A stretch of 8,103 bases of DNA, taken from the NCBI GenBank assembly GCA_023245475.1, contig JAHFKF010000061.1, positions 1-8,103 on the forward strand. Direction: 5' to 3'. Every line of letters begins with the position of its first letter. Positions within the stretch are counted from its first letter, which is position 1. Position numbers and translations under genes: made by a program. The stretch comes from Candidatus Levyibacteriota bacterium. Lineage in GTDB: Bacteria > Patescibacteriota > Microgenomatia > Levybacterales > UBA12049. Under the pieces are notes generated by a model. It searched no databases. It saw nothing but the letters and a program-made list of their open reading frames with translations, and was not told the DNA's origin. This document shows positions 1-5,807 of this stretch, piece by piece.

Positions 1-618
1 ATTTGGCATTCATATAAGCGAGGAGAACGCACTATTTATGGATTACCGTTTCCTGATGGACTCGTCAAAAATCAAGCATTGCCAAAGCCGATTATTACCC
101 CAACGACTCATCCTGCGCCGGGAAGCAATCTGCATGATGAACGAATAACACGGGAGGAGATTCTTTCCCGAAAGATTGTTTCAGAGAAGCTGTATAAGCA
201 AATGGAAGAAGTAACCTATGCGTTATTTGATTTTGGCAGCAAATGGTGCAAACAGCAGGGGCTCATTCTTGTTGATACAAAATATGAATTTGGTTTATGT
301 GAAGGCAAGTTACTTCTTATTGATGAGGTGCATACTCCTGACAGTGCTCGTTTCTGGATTGCAGAGTCGTACGAAGAGAGACTTGCCAAGGGGCTTGAAC
401 CAGAGAATTTTGATAAAGAGTTTTTGCGTTTGTGGTATGCAAAGCAAGGATATAAAGGAGAAGGGAAACCTCCGCAGATGACTGATGCATTTATTGTTCA
501 AGTTGCTCATCGATATATCAGTGTCTATGAAAAAATAACAAGAGAGAAGTTTAAGGCATTTTCATATCCAATTACCAATCGCATCATCAAAAACCTCACC
601 AAAGCTGGTATACTCTAA
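1..618 (+). CDS. purC: SAICAR synthase (PurC), 3' part; 5' end outside window
   Basis: The reading frame is open from base 1, so the gene begins upstream; 205 residues are visible of about 300 expected for the yeast Ade1-like form of this enzyme. SAICAR synthase joins CAIR and aspartate using ATP in de novo purine synthesis in the cytoplasm. Family signatures seen in order: GLPFPDGL followed by PKPIITPTTH, then LVDTKYEFG, then DEVHTPDSARFW (nucleotide/substrate-binding segments of the family), DKEFLRLW, and a C-terminal helix HRYISVYEKIT that closes the fold. The TTG at 79 is only an internal leucine codon, not the start, because conserved family sequence continues upstream of it. The stop TAA (616-618) lies 3 bases before the next gene's ATG, which suggests co-transcription. 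A PurM-like domain is encoded two genes downstream, which supports a purine operon. Identification is firm; the missing N-terminus cannot be assessed. Confidence 0.95.
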   Translation: MWHSYKRGERTIYGLPFPDGLVKNQALPKPIITPTTHPAPGSNLHDERITREEILSRKIVSEKLYKQMEEVTYALFDFGSKWCKQQGLILVDTKYEFGLCEGKLLLIDEVHTPDSARFWIAESYEERLAKGLEPENFDKEFLRLWYAKQGYKGEGKPPQMTDAFIVQVAHRYISVYEKITREKFKAFSYPITNRIIKNLTKAGIL

Positions 619-621
619 TGT

Positions 622-1473
622 ATGTTTTTATTACCGTTGTGGCTAGTATTGGCTCTTCTTACTGGGCTTACCTCAAATGCACATAATTTTCTTAATAGAT
701 ATGTCCTCAAAGATGGTGACGATTCTACGGCATATGCATGGTATTTTGAACTGGGCAATACGGTCTTTTTTCTTGCCCTCGCTCTCTTTGATTGGCGATT
801 TATTTTAACTCCCTATTCATTGTTACTTTATGTACTTGTTGGCGTGACGGAATTTCTCGCAATTTATTGGTATATGAAAATGCATTCGTATAGTGAGCTT
901 TCTATTTCTTCAATTCTTTCTCGAACCAGAATGATTTGGGTGGCAATCTTTGCGTTTTTCCTGGTCAATGAACAGCTTCGGTTGATTGATTATGTTGGGA
1001 TTCTTACGATCTTTTTAGGAGTAAGTCTTACTTCAGCCCCCAAAAAGTTATTTATTGATAAAGGTGCTCAATATGCAAATCTGTCAGCAGTAATGATCGC
1101 TATTAATCTTATCCTCATCAAGCTTCTGCTTCCTTTTGGTTCGGATGCCGTAATTAATGTTACTCGTGGCATTCCTGCTCTTATTATTTTTCCGCTTCTG
1201 ATGAAAAATTCAGCCCCACGACTTAAGAAGGTGCTTCTAACAAAGCAAAAATTTCGCATTCCGGCAGTTGTATTCAGTGGTTTATCTATTATTTGTTTTA
1301 CGGCAGCGCTTCATGTAGGGGATGCAAGTAAAATAAATGCCGTGTACCAAGGGATGATGATTCTTTCTGTCCTTGCCGGCATTATCTTTCTTAAAGAACG
1401 AGGGAGCATTGGGAGAAAGATTTTTGGAGCGATAATTACGATCATTGGTGTTGTTGTCCTCAGCCTTTCTTGA
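622..1473 (+). CDS. EamA/DMT-superfamily transporter, ten predicted helices
   Basis: This 283-residue protein is very hydrophobic throughout, with about ten membrane segments arranged as two five-helix halves, the architecture of EamA-type drug/metabolite transporters in the cytoplasmic membrane. The last part of each half carries the usual family pattern: residues 91-138 (ELSISSILSRTR, a long helix, then NEQL, then a final helix) and residues 236-282 (INAVYQGMM, a helix ending LKERG, then a final helix). Glu117 and Glu259 occupy the equivalent position after the fourth helix of each half. ATG 622 is chosen because it opens straight into the first helix; the ATG at 618, overlapping the purC stop, is in another frame and closes after 22 codons. 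No Shine-Dalgarno motif precedes it. Its position between purC and a purM-like gene hints at a purine- or nucleotide-related substrate, but EamA proteins are very diverse and the substrate cannot be read from sequence. Confidence 0.85.
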   Translation: MFLLPLWLVLALLTGLTSNAHNFLNRYVLKDGDDSTAYAWYFELGNTVFFLALALFDWRFILTPYSLLLYVLVGVTEFLAIYWYMKMHSYSELSISSILSRTRMIWVAIFAFFLVNEQLRLIDYVGILTIFLGVSLTSAPKKLFIDKGAQYANLSAVMIAINLILIKLLLPFGSDAVINVTRGIPALIIFPLLMKNSAPRLKKVLLTKQKFRIPAVVFSGLSIICFTAALHVGDASKINAVYQGMMILSVLAGIIFLKERGSIGRKIFGAIITIIGVVVLSLS

Positions 1474-1487
1474 TAGAATAGATCCAC

Positions 1488-3491
1488 ATGAAAAGTGCAT
1501 CATTAGATAAACTCAATGTTTGCAAAAAGACTAGAAAATTTGCTGCAGATACGCTTTATACTGTCCTCAAAAAACTCCTCTCTTCAACCAAACCAATTTC
1601 TGAAGTAATGCTGCGAGATGCTTGGCTCCTCGCACTGCGAAAGAATAAAGATATATTTCCTGATGGTTGGTACATGCCACCTCCTCATGGGCTGATTATT
1701 TTATTTGCGGACGATGAAAATATCGAAAGATTTAATTATCGAAGTGCTCGTAAAGAAGAAACATGGCCACGAGAGGATATCTTTCTTAATAAAAAAAATG
1801 GGATTATCTTTTGCTATGCATCTCCAGTTGATCGCAAAACAGGGATAATTGGAGACTTTGGGATGACACTCTATTTGGGAGACAAGCCTGATTTTAAAGA
1901 GTTATTACAAACAACTTTATCATTGGACAAAGCAATTTTTGAATATGTACAGGTTGGTATGACAATCTCTGATGTGAGTAAATTTTCTGAAAAACAAATG
2001 AATAAGTATGGCATGGTAAATCAAATTGATAGTATTACCGATAAGACAGGAACAAACAGTGGGCATAGTATACCGATTTCGTATGAAGACTGGACAAGCG
2101 CAGAAAAAAAGATCTTAATGAATGGTGATAGGGATTGGACATCTGTTTCAACTATGATTAGCAAGAAAAGATTTTTTGTTAATCAGGCAGAGCCATTTGT
2201 GATTACTGAGAAGACGGCTTTTACCATTGAACCGCGACCAAAAGTTATTGCTCAACCGCATCTCCCAGCATCGATTAATTATCACACGATTGCTTTCTTT
2301 AAAAAAAATGGTGAGAAAGAACTCTTAACAAACTTCGATAACCTCTTTACATTAGTGGGAATGGATTATATGATAGAGCCTATGAAGAAGCAGAAGATCA
2401 GCTATGAACAATCAGGAGTAAATTATGAAGAACTTGATCCCGCTAAGACACTTGCTCAGAAAGCAGGCAAAGAAACCTCTAAGCATCTCACGAATTATGG
2501 TTTTGAAGAAATGACTGCAACCCGTGGTGAGTCAGCATTTGTCTGGAAACAAAAAAGTACCTACATGGCATCAGTGACGGAAAGTCTTGGAACCAAAAAT
2601 CTGGTAGCTGATGCAATGCGAAAGATCACTGGCAAAACCTATTATGATGTTATCGGTTATGACACGATTGCAACAGCGTTGAATGATCTAACCGCAGTTG
2701 GGGCAAAGCCGCTTGTTGTCACTGCCTTTTGGGCAGTTGGAAAAAGCAGTTGGTTTAATGATCTTGAGAGAACAACGGATTTGGTGAATGGTTGGAAGCA
2801 GGCGTGTGATGATGCACAGGCAACGTGGGGCGGCGGTGAATCTCCCTCTTATAATGATATTGTGAATCCAGATACTATTGCTCTTGGTGGATCTGTGGTT
2901 GGCATTATTCCTTCCAAAAAGAGAGTTCTTACAGATAAGCGTTTAAAAGCACATGACCGGATTTTGCTCTTAAAGAGTACTGGCATCAATGCCAACGGAC
3001 TGTCTTTAACACGTGCGATTGCCAAGAAGTTGCCGAAAGGATTTGGTACGAAACTTCCTAGTGGGAGATTGTTTGGTGAGGCAGTTTTGGATAAAACAAA
3101 CATCTATGCAAAGCTCATTCAAGATTTACTTGATGCTGGTATTGAGCTGCATTATATTTCTAACATCACTGGACATGGTTTGCGAAAACTCATGCGAGCT
3201 CGCGGGGAATTTACCTATGTCGTTGAAAAACTGTTTGAGCCACAAGAAGTTTTTACCTTTATTCAACAACAAGCTGGACTTTCTGATTATGAGATTTATG
3301 AGACCTACAACATGGGGCAAGATTATGCAATTTTCTTGCCAGAAACAGACGTCAAGAAAGCACAATCAATTGTTAAGAAAAATAAATTTGTCAGTCTTGA
3401 TGCAGGGTACGTATCAAAAGGAGACAAGCAAGTCATCATTAAGCCCAAAGATATTGTGTATAAAGGTGAAACGCTCCAAGTACGATTATGA
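1488..3491 (+). CDS. Fusion protein: M24 peptidase-like domain + PurM-like AIR synthase
   Basis: A single uninterrupted 667-residue frame joins two domains. Residues about 36-290 resemble the M24 (methionine/Xaa-Pro aminopeptidase) pita-bread fold: GDFGMTLYLGD near 122-132, VGMTISDV near 156-163, NSGHSIP near 190-196, FTIEPRP near 245-251 and INYHTIAFFKKNGEKELLT near 263-281. Three of five expected metal ligands appear kept (Asp123, His193, Glu248); the first Asp and last Glu appear replaced (around Tyr110-Ser112; Tyr265), so peptidase activity is doubtful. Residues about 305-667 match PurM (FGAM cyclo-ligase, ATP-dependent ring closure to AIR): YEQSGVNYEELDPAK, TESLGTKN, DTIATALNDLTAVGAKPL, WGGGES, STGINANGLSLTRAI, ITGHG, and EIYETYNMGQD. 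The usual TDGVGTK and ITGGG appear as TESLGTK (364-370) and ITGHG (560-564). ATG 1488 is the first start after an in-frame TAG at 1479. The gene ends in an ATGA overlap with the Nudix gene. PurM function is likely, given purC nearby; the role of the M24 part is unknown. Confidence 0.85.
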   Translation: MKSASLDKLNVCKKTRKFAADTLYTVLKKLLSSTKPISEVMLRDAWLLALRKNKDIFPDGWYMPPPHGLIILFADDENIERFNYRSARKEETWPREDIFLNKKNGIIFCYASPVDRKTGIIGDFGMTLYLGDKPDFKELLQTTLSLDKAIFEYVQVGMTISDVSKFSEKQMNKYGMVNQIDSITDKTGTNSGHSIPISYEDWTSAEKKILMNGDRDWTSVSTMISKKRFFVNQAEPFVITEKTAFTIEPRPKVIAQPHLPASINYHTIAFFKKNGEKELLTNFDNLFTLVGMDYMIEPMKKQKISYEQSGVNYEELDPAKTLAQKAGKETSKHLTNYGFEEMTATRGESAFVWKQKSTYMASVTESLGTKNLVADAMRKITGKTYYDVIGYDTIATALNDLTAVGAKPLVVTAFWAVGKSSWFNDLERTTDLVNGWKQACDDAQATWGGGESPSYNDIVNPDTIALGGSVVGIIPSKKRVLTDKRLKAHDRILLLKSTGINANGLSLTRAIAKKLPKGFGTKLPSGRLFGEAVLDKTNIYAKLIQDLLDAGIELHYISNITGHGLRKLMRARGEFTYVVEKLFEPQEVFTFIQQQAGLSDYEIYETYNMGQDYAIFLPETDVKKAQSIVKKNKFVSLDAGYVSKGDKQVIIKPKDIVYKGETLQVRL

Positions 3492-3946
3492 TTACCTGTA
3501 ACTTTGAAGACGGGAAAAAAGCTGAGAAAGGTCTCCGGCACGTCGTTGTTGATTTCCTTGTTCTCAAAGAAAATAAAATTCTTCTGGTAAAGCGTGCCCC
3601 AGGACTTTTAGAAGCAGGGAAATGGGGATTAGTTGGTGGATATGTTGAGAGAGATGAAGACCTTTACGATGCTGTAAAACGAGAAGCGTTTGAAGAGACT
3701 GGGTATCGAGTGACAGATATTGTTCCGCTTATAATTCGCCATAATCCTGATCGTCCTCATGAAGATAGGCAAAATATCTCTTTTGTCTTTTTCTGTACCG
3801 CTCTTGAAAAAGAAGGAGAGTCGGATTGGGAAGTAATAGAGCAAAAGTGGTTTCCGTTTGATGAACTTCCTCCTGAGGAAGAGATTGCCTTTGATCATGC
3901 AAAAAATATCAAAGCTTACCTCAATCGTCCTGCTGTGATAGTATAA
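3488..3946 (+). CDS. Nudix hydrolase
   Basis: This 152-residue cytoplasmic protein has a perfect Nudix box (pattern GX5EX7REUXEEXGU) at residues 51-73: Gly51, Glu57, Arg65-Glu66, Glu69-Glu70, Gly72. The REAFEE glutamates bind the catalytic divalent metal. The preceding strand-loop (residues 17-50, with VDFLVLKENKILLVKR and GKWGLVGG) is typical of small Nudix enzymes that cleave nucleoside diphosphates linked to another group, such as ADP-ribose or oxidised nucleotides. Length is normal for the family. The ATG at 3488 overlaps the M24-PurM stop in ATGA, indicating translational coupling, and no Shine-Dalgarno motif is present. Membership of a purine cluster fits nucleotide clean-up or salvage, but Nudix substrates cannot be predicted from the box alone, so no gene symbol is given. 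Confidence 0.92.
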   Translation: MITCNFEDGKKAEKGLRHVVVDFLVLKENKILLVKRAPGLLEAGKWGLVGGYVERDEDLYDAVKREAFEETGYRVTDIVPLIIRHNPDRPHEDRQNISFVFFCTALEKEGESDWEVIEQKWFPFDELPPEEEIAFDHAKNIKAYLNRPAVIV

Positions 3947-3953
3947 AAGCATC

Positions 3954-4304
3954 GTGAGTAAACGAACTGTCCTGAAAAATATATCACTTCTCCTTGCTCT
4001 TGTTGCAATTGTCTACTTTGTTGCAAACTATACAGGTTTAGCAAAGAACACAGTACTGAGCATGATGAATGTCCCTGGTGCTGATGTCAAAGGAGCAAGT
4101 ACCAAGCGTGCGGAAGAAATTTCAGGTAAATTAAGTTCTGATATCGGCAATCTACTTGAGCAAACAAAAATACAAGCGTTAGATCTTACCTTGGGGGATG
4201 CCATAAGCGGTCTCTCTCATCTACAAAAAGTTCCTCAAGATGTTCATTCGATGCAAGAATTTACAACGGAGCAGATTGATAGTGTGTTAAAATCGAGGAA
4301 ATAG
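3954..4304 (+). CDS. Small single-pass membrane protein of unknown function
   Basis: The 116-residue product is not recognised. It starts at GTG 3954, seven bases after the Nudix stop. Residues 1-8 are basic (MSKRTVLK), followed by one hydrophobic segment at about 9-28 (ISLLLALVAIVYFVANY), then a polar, mainly helical tail to residue 116 with no cysteines and no motif I can name. By the positive-inside rule the tail should lie outside the cytoplasmic membrane; the segment could be an uncleaved anchor, since no convincing signal peptidase site follows. The frame is intact and fits the tight spacing of the cluster, which supports a real gene. The nested inverted repeat begins 30 bases after its stop codon, so it is probably the last gene of the upstream operon. 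Confidence 0.65.
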   Translation: MSKRTVLKNISLLLALVAIVYFVANYTGLAKNTVLSMMNVPGADVKGASTKRAEEISGKLSSDIGNLLEQTKIQALDLTLGDAISGLSHLQKVPQDVHSMQEFTTEQIDSVLKSRK

Positions 4305-4334
4305 TCTATTGTCATGCCGAGATGAATAAAAATT

Positions 4335-4424
4335 CCTTCTCCTTTTAGGAGAAGGTTAGGATGAGGTCAACAGGAAAAAGCATTGCTATGATGACCTCAC
4401 CCAGCCCTCTCCTATAGGAGAGGG
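4335..4424. repeat. Nested inverted repeat, MITE/REP-like, in the gap before prfB
   Basis: Each arm is itself a palindrome. Left hairpin 4335-4355: stem CCTTCTCCT / AGGAGAAGG with a TTT loop. Right hairpin 4405-4424: the perfect 20-base palindrome CCCTCTCCTATAGGAGAGGG. The inner flanks TGAGGTCA (4362-4369) and TGACCTCA (4392-4399) are exact reverse complements, and the full arms 4335-4369 and 4392-4424 pair imperfectly across a 22-base spacer, so the DNA or RNA could form either two small hairpins or one long stem. ATTCC (4332-4336) and GGAAT (4433-4437) extend the symmetry weakly. No T-run follows either hairpin, so this does not look like a classical intrinsic terminator. The shape resembles dispersed short palindromic elements (MITE/REP type) of many bacterial genomes. 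It fills most of the 147-base gap 4305-4451. Copy number elsewhere is unknown. Confidence 0.8.
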
Positions 4425-4451
4425 AGTCATTAGGAATGATTATTATTAATT

Positions 4452-5459
4452 ATGGAAGATATTAAAGCCCGTGTGCAAAAATTAATTGAAAAAGTTCAGG
4501 TTGATGAAAAAAGAAAGCAGATTCGTGAGCTGGAAGCAGAAAGTATGAAAGCTGATTTTTGGCAAGATCATCAAACGGCTGGTGCCAAGATGAAGGAGCT
4601 CTCAACCCTTCAGAAAGAAGTCGAAGAGCTTGAACTACTTCAGATGTGGATTGATGAAGGTGAGTATACTGAAGCAGAAAAGCTACTTACCAAATTAGAA
4701 ACACTTCTCTTCTTTTCCTCGCCATATGACAAAGGCAATGCAATCCTTGCAATTCATTCAGGGCAAGGTGGAACTGAGGCGATGGATTGGGCTGAGATGT
4801 TGTTTCGTATGTACACGAGATATTGTGAACGCAAGAAATGGTCATATGATATTTTGGATCAAACACCAGGAGAAGAAGCAGGACTTAAGAGTATCACTAT
4901 CTCTGTAACTGGCTCGTATGCGTATGGTTATTTAAAATATGAAGCGGGTGTGCATCGGCTTGTGAGACAATCTCCGTTTAATGCAGATAAGCTGCGTCAG
5001 ACTTCCTTTGCTATGGTTGAAGTTCTCCCCGAAGTGGAACACGTGGAAGGTATTGATATTAAAGATGAAGATATTGAATTTGAAGCATTCCGAAGTGGGG
5101 GGCACGGTGGCCAAAACGTCAATAAAGTGTCAACCGCAGTTCGTTTAAAGCATAAGCCAACAGGTATTGTTGTCACTGCACAAACAGAGCGCTATCAAAA
5201 TCAAAATCGTGAGTTTGCAATGAAACTACTGAAAGCAAAGTTGTGGGTCATTGCCGAGGAAGAACGCAAAAAGAAAGAAGCTGAACTTAAAGGTGGTTAT
5301 AAAACTCCCGGATGGGGCAATCAAATTCGTTCGTATGTGCTCCATCCGTATAAAATGGTTAAAGATCTACGTACTAATATTGAAAGTGGTAACCCTGATA
5401 AAATATTGGATGGAGATCTGGATGCTTTTATTGAAGAAGAACTCCGATTCCTCGCGTAA
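4452..5459 (+). CDS. prfB: Peptide chain release factor 2
   Basis: The 335-residue protein ends translation at UGA and UAA codons on the ribosome. The stop-reading tripeptide SPF, which separates RF2 from RF1 (PxT), is at residues 174-176 (bases 4971-4979), and the GGQ motif that triggers peptidyl-tRNA hydrolysis is at 219-221 (bases 5106-5114) within SGGHGGQNVNKV. The N-terminal coiled region, the HSGQGGTEAMDWAEML segment (102-117) and the C-terminal GWGNQIRSYVLHPY (287-300) are all typical. It is about 30 residues shorter than the E. coli protein, the difference being at the N-terminus. ATG 4452 is the start because an in-frame TGA lies just upstream at 4437-4439. The gene is one continuous frame, so the programmed +1 frameshift that autoregulates RF2 in many bacteria is absent. 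There is no properly spaced Shine-Dalgarno motif. The inverted repeat lies immediately upstream and could affect expression. Confidence 0.97.
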   Translation: MEDIKARVQKLIEKVQVDEKRKQIRELEAESMKADFWQDHQTAGAKMKELSTLQKEVEELELLQMWIDEGEYTEAEKLLTKLETLLFFSSPYDKGNAILAIHSGQGGTEAMDWAEMLFRMYTRYCERKKWSYDILDQTPGEEAGLKSITISVTGSYAYGYLKYEAGVHRLVRQSPFNADKLRQTSFAMVEVLPEVEHVEGIDIKDEDIEFEAFRSGGHGGQNVNKVSTAVRLKHKPTGIVVTAQTERYQNQNREFAMKLLKAKLWVIAEEERKKKEAELKGGYKTPGWGNQIRSYVLHPYKMVKDLRTNIESGNPDKILDGDLDAFIEEELRFLA

Positions 5460-5504
5460 CAATCTTCTTGCTTCTTCTTGGGCGCTATGCTACTGTAATA
5501 TTAT

Positions 5505-5801
5505 ATGGGTTGTAGCCTAAACGAAATATCAACAGATTTTGGATGTTTTCCTAATGATCCTGTGGGCTTTGTTCAAAAGTTTTATGGCGTTGGTTTAGGT
5601 TTTGTTGCTGGGCTTTCTTTGATTACACTTATGATGGGTGGCTATGCCATTATGACCTCGCGGGGCGACCCTCACAGGCTTAACATTGGTAAGAGCTACA
5701 TCTATTATTCAATTGCAGGTTTACTTCTTGCGATTTTTGGATTTGTCTTTATTCAGGTTGTTGCAGTCGATATCTTAAAGATTCCAGGATTTAGTAATTA
5801 A
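5505..5801 (+). CDS. VirB2/TrbC-like two-helix protein (type IV secretion pilin-like)
   Basis: This 98-residue membrane protein has a short polar N-terminus with FGCFPNDPVGFV (residues 12-23), a hydrophobic helix at about 28-50 ending in GGYAIMTSRGDP, a short loop with GKSYI, and a second helix at about 66-88 ending DILKIPGF. Two closely spaced helices joined by a small polar loop match the VirB2/TrbC pilin-subunit design; the CxPxDPxGFV, GGY...TSxGxP and DILxIPGF pattern is one I recall from Microgenomates proteins encoded beside VirB6-like genes. ATG 5505 is the only sensible start, as TAA at 5496-5498 blocks extension in this frame. There is no typical signal peptide, although Cys3 and Cys14 near the N-terminus could pair. 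It sits 45 bases after prfB and 6 bases before the VirB6-like gene, so the last two are probably one operon. The pilin function is inferred from architecture and context, not from a diagnostic motif. Confidence 0.75.
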   Translation: MGCSLNEISTDFGCFPNDPVGFVQKFYGVGLGFVAGLSLITLMMGGYAIMTSRGDPHRLNIGKSYIYYSIAGLLLAIFGFVFIQVVAVDILKIPGFSN

Positions 5802-5807
5802 TCATCT

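Noticed and set aside
79..81. TTG as the start of the first gene
   Set aside because: Conserved SAICAR synthase sequence continues in frame upstream to base 1, so the gene starts outside the window.
618..620. ATG overlapping the purC stop as the transporter start
   Set aside because: It is in a different frame and closes after 22 codons; the transporter frame begins at 622.
3013..3501. 162-codon open frame overlapping the PurM region
   Set aside because: It is a shadow of the PurM coding frame, which has clear family motifs throughout.
4335..4424. Hairpins as Rho-independent terminators
   Set aside because: Neither stem is followed by a run of T; the flanks are TTAGGATGAG and AGTCATTAGG.
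4335..4424. CRISPR array
   Set aside because: There are only two arms, in inverted and not direct orientation, with a single 22-base spacer.
4311..4430. GTCAT at 4311-4315 and 4426-4430 as target-site duplication of the repeat element
   Set aside because: Five bases are too few to separate from chance, and the right copy lies inside the symmetric end (ATTCC/GGAAT) of the element.
4499..4505. TGA in GGTTGAT at the place matching the RF2 frameshift codon
   Set aside because: Here it is out of frame within Val-Asp codons of a continuous gene; the frame that would read it has another TGA at 4487-4489, and GGU is a poor slip codon.
5486..5501. Promoter with -10-like TATGCT or TAATAT before the pilin-like gene
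   Set aside because: No -35 hexamer at 16-18 bases can be found; in AT-rich DNA such hexamers are common. A leaderless start from TAATAT is possible but unsupported.
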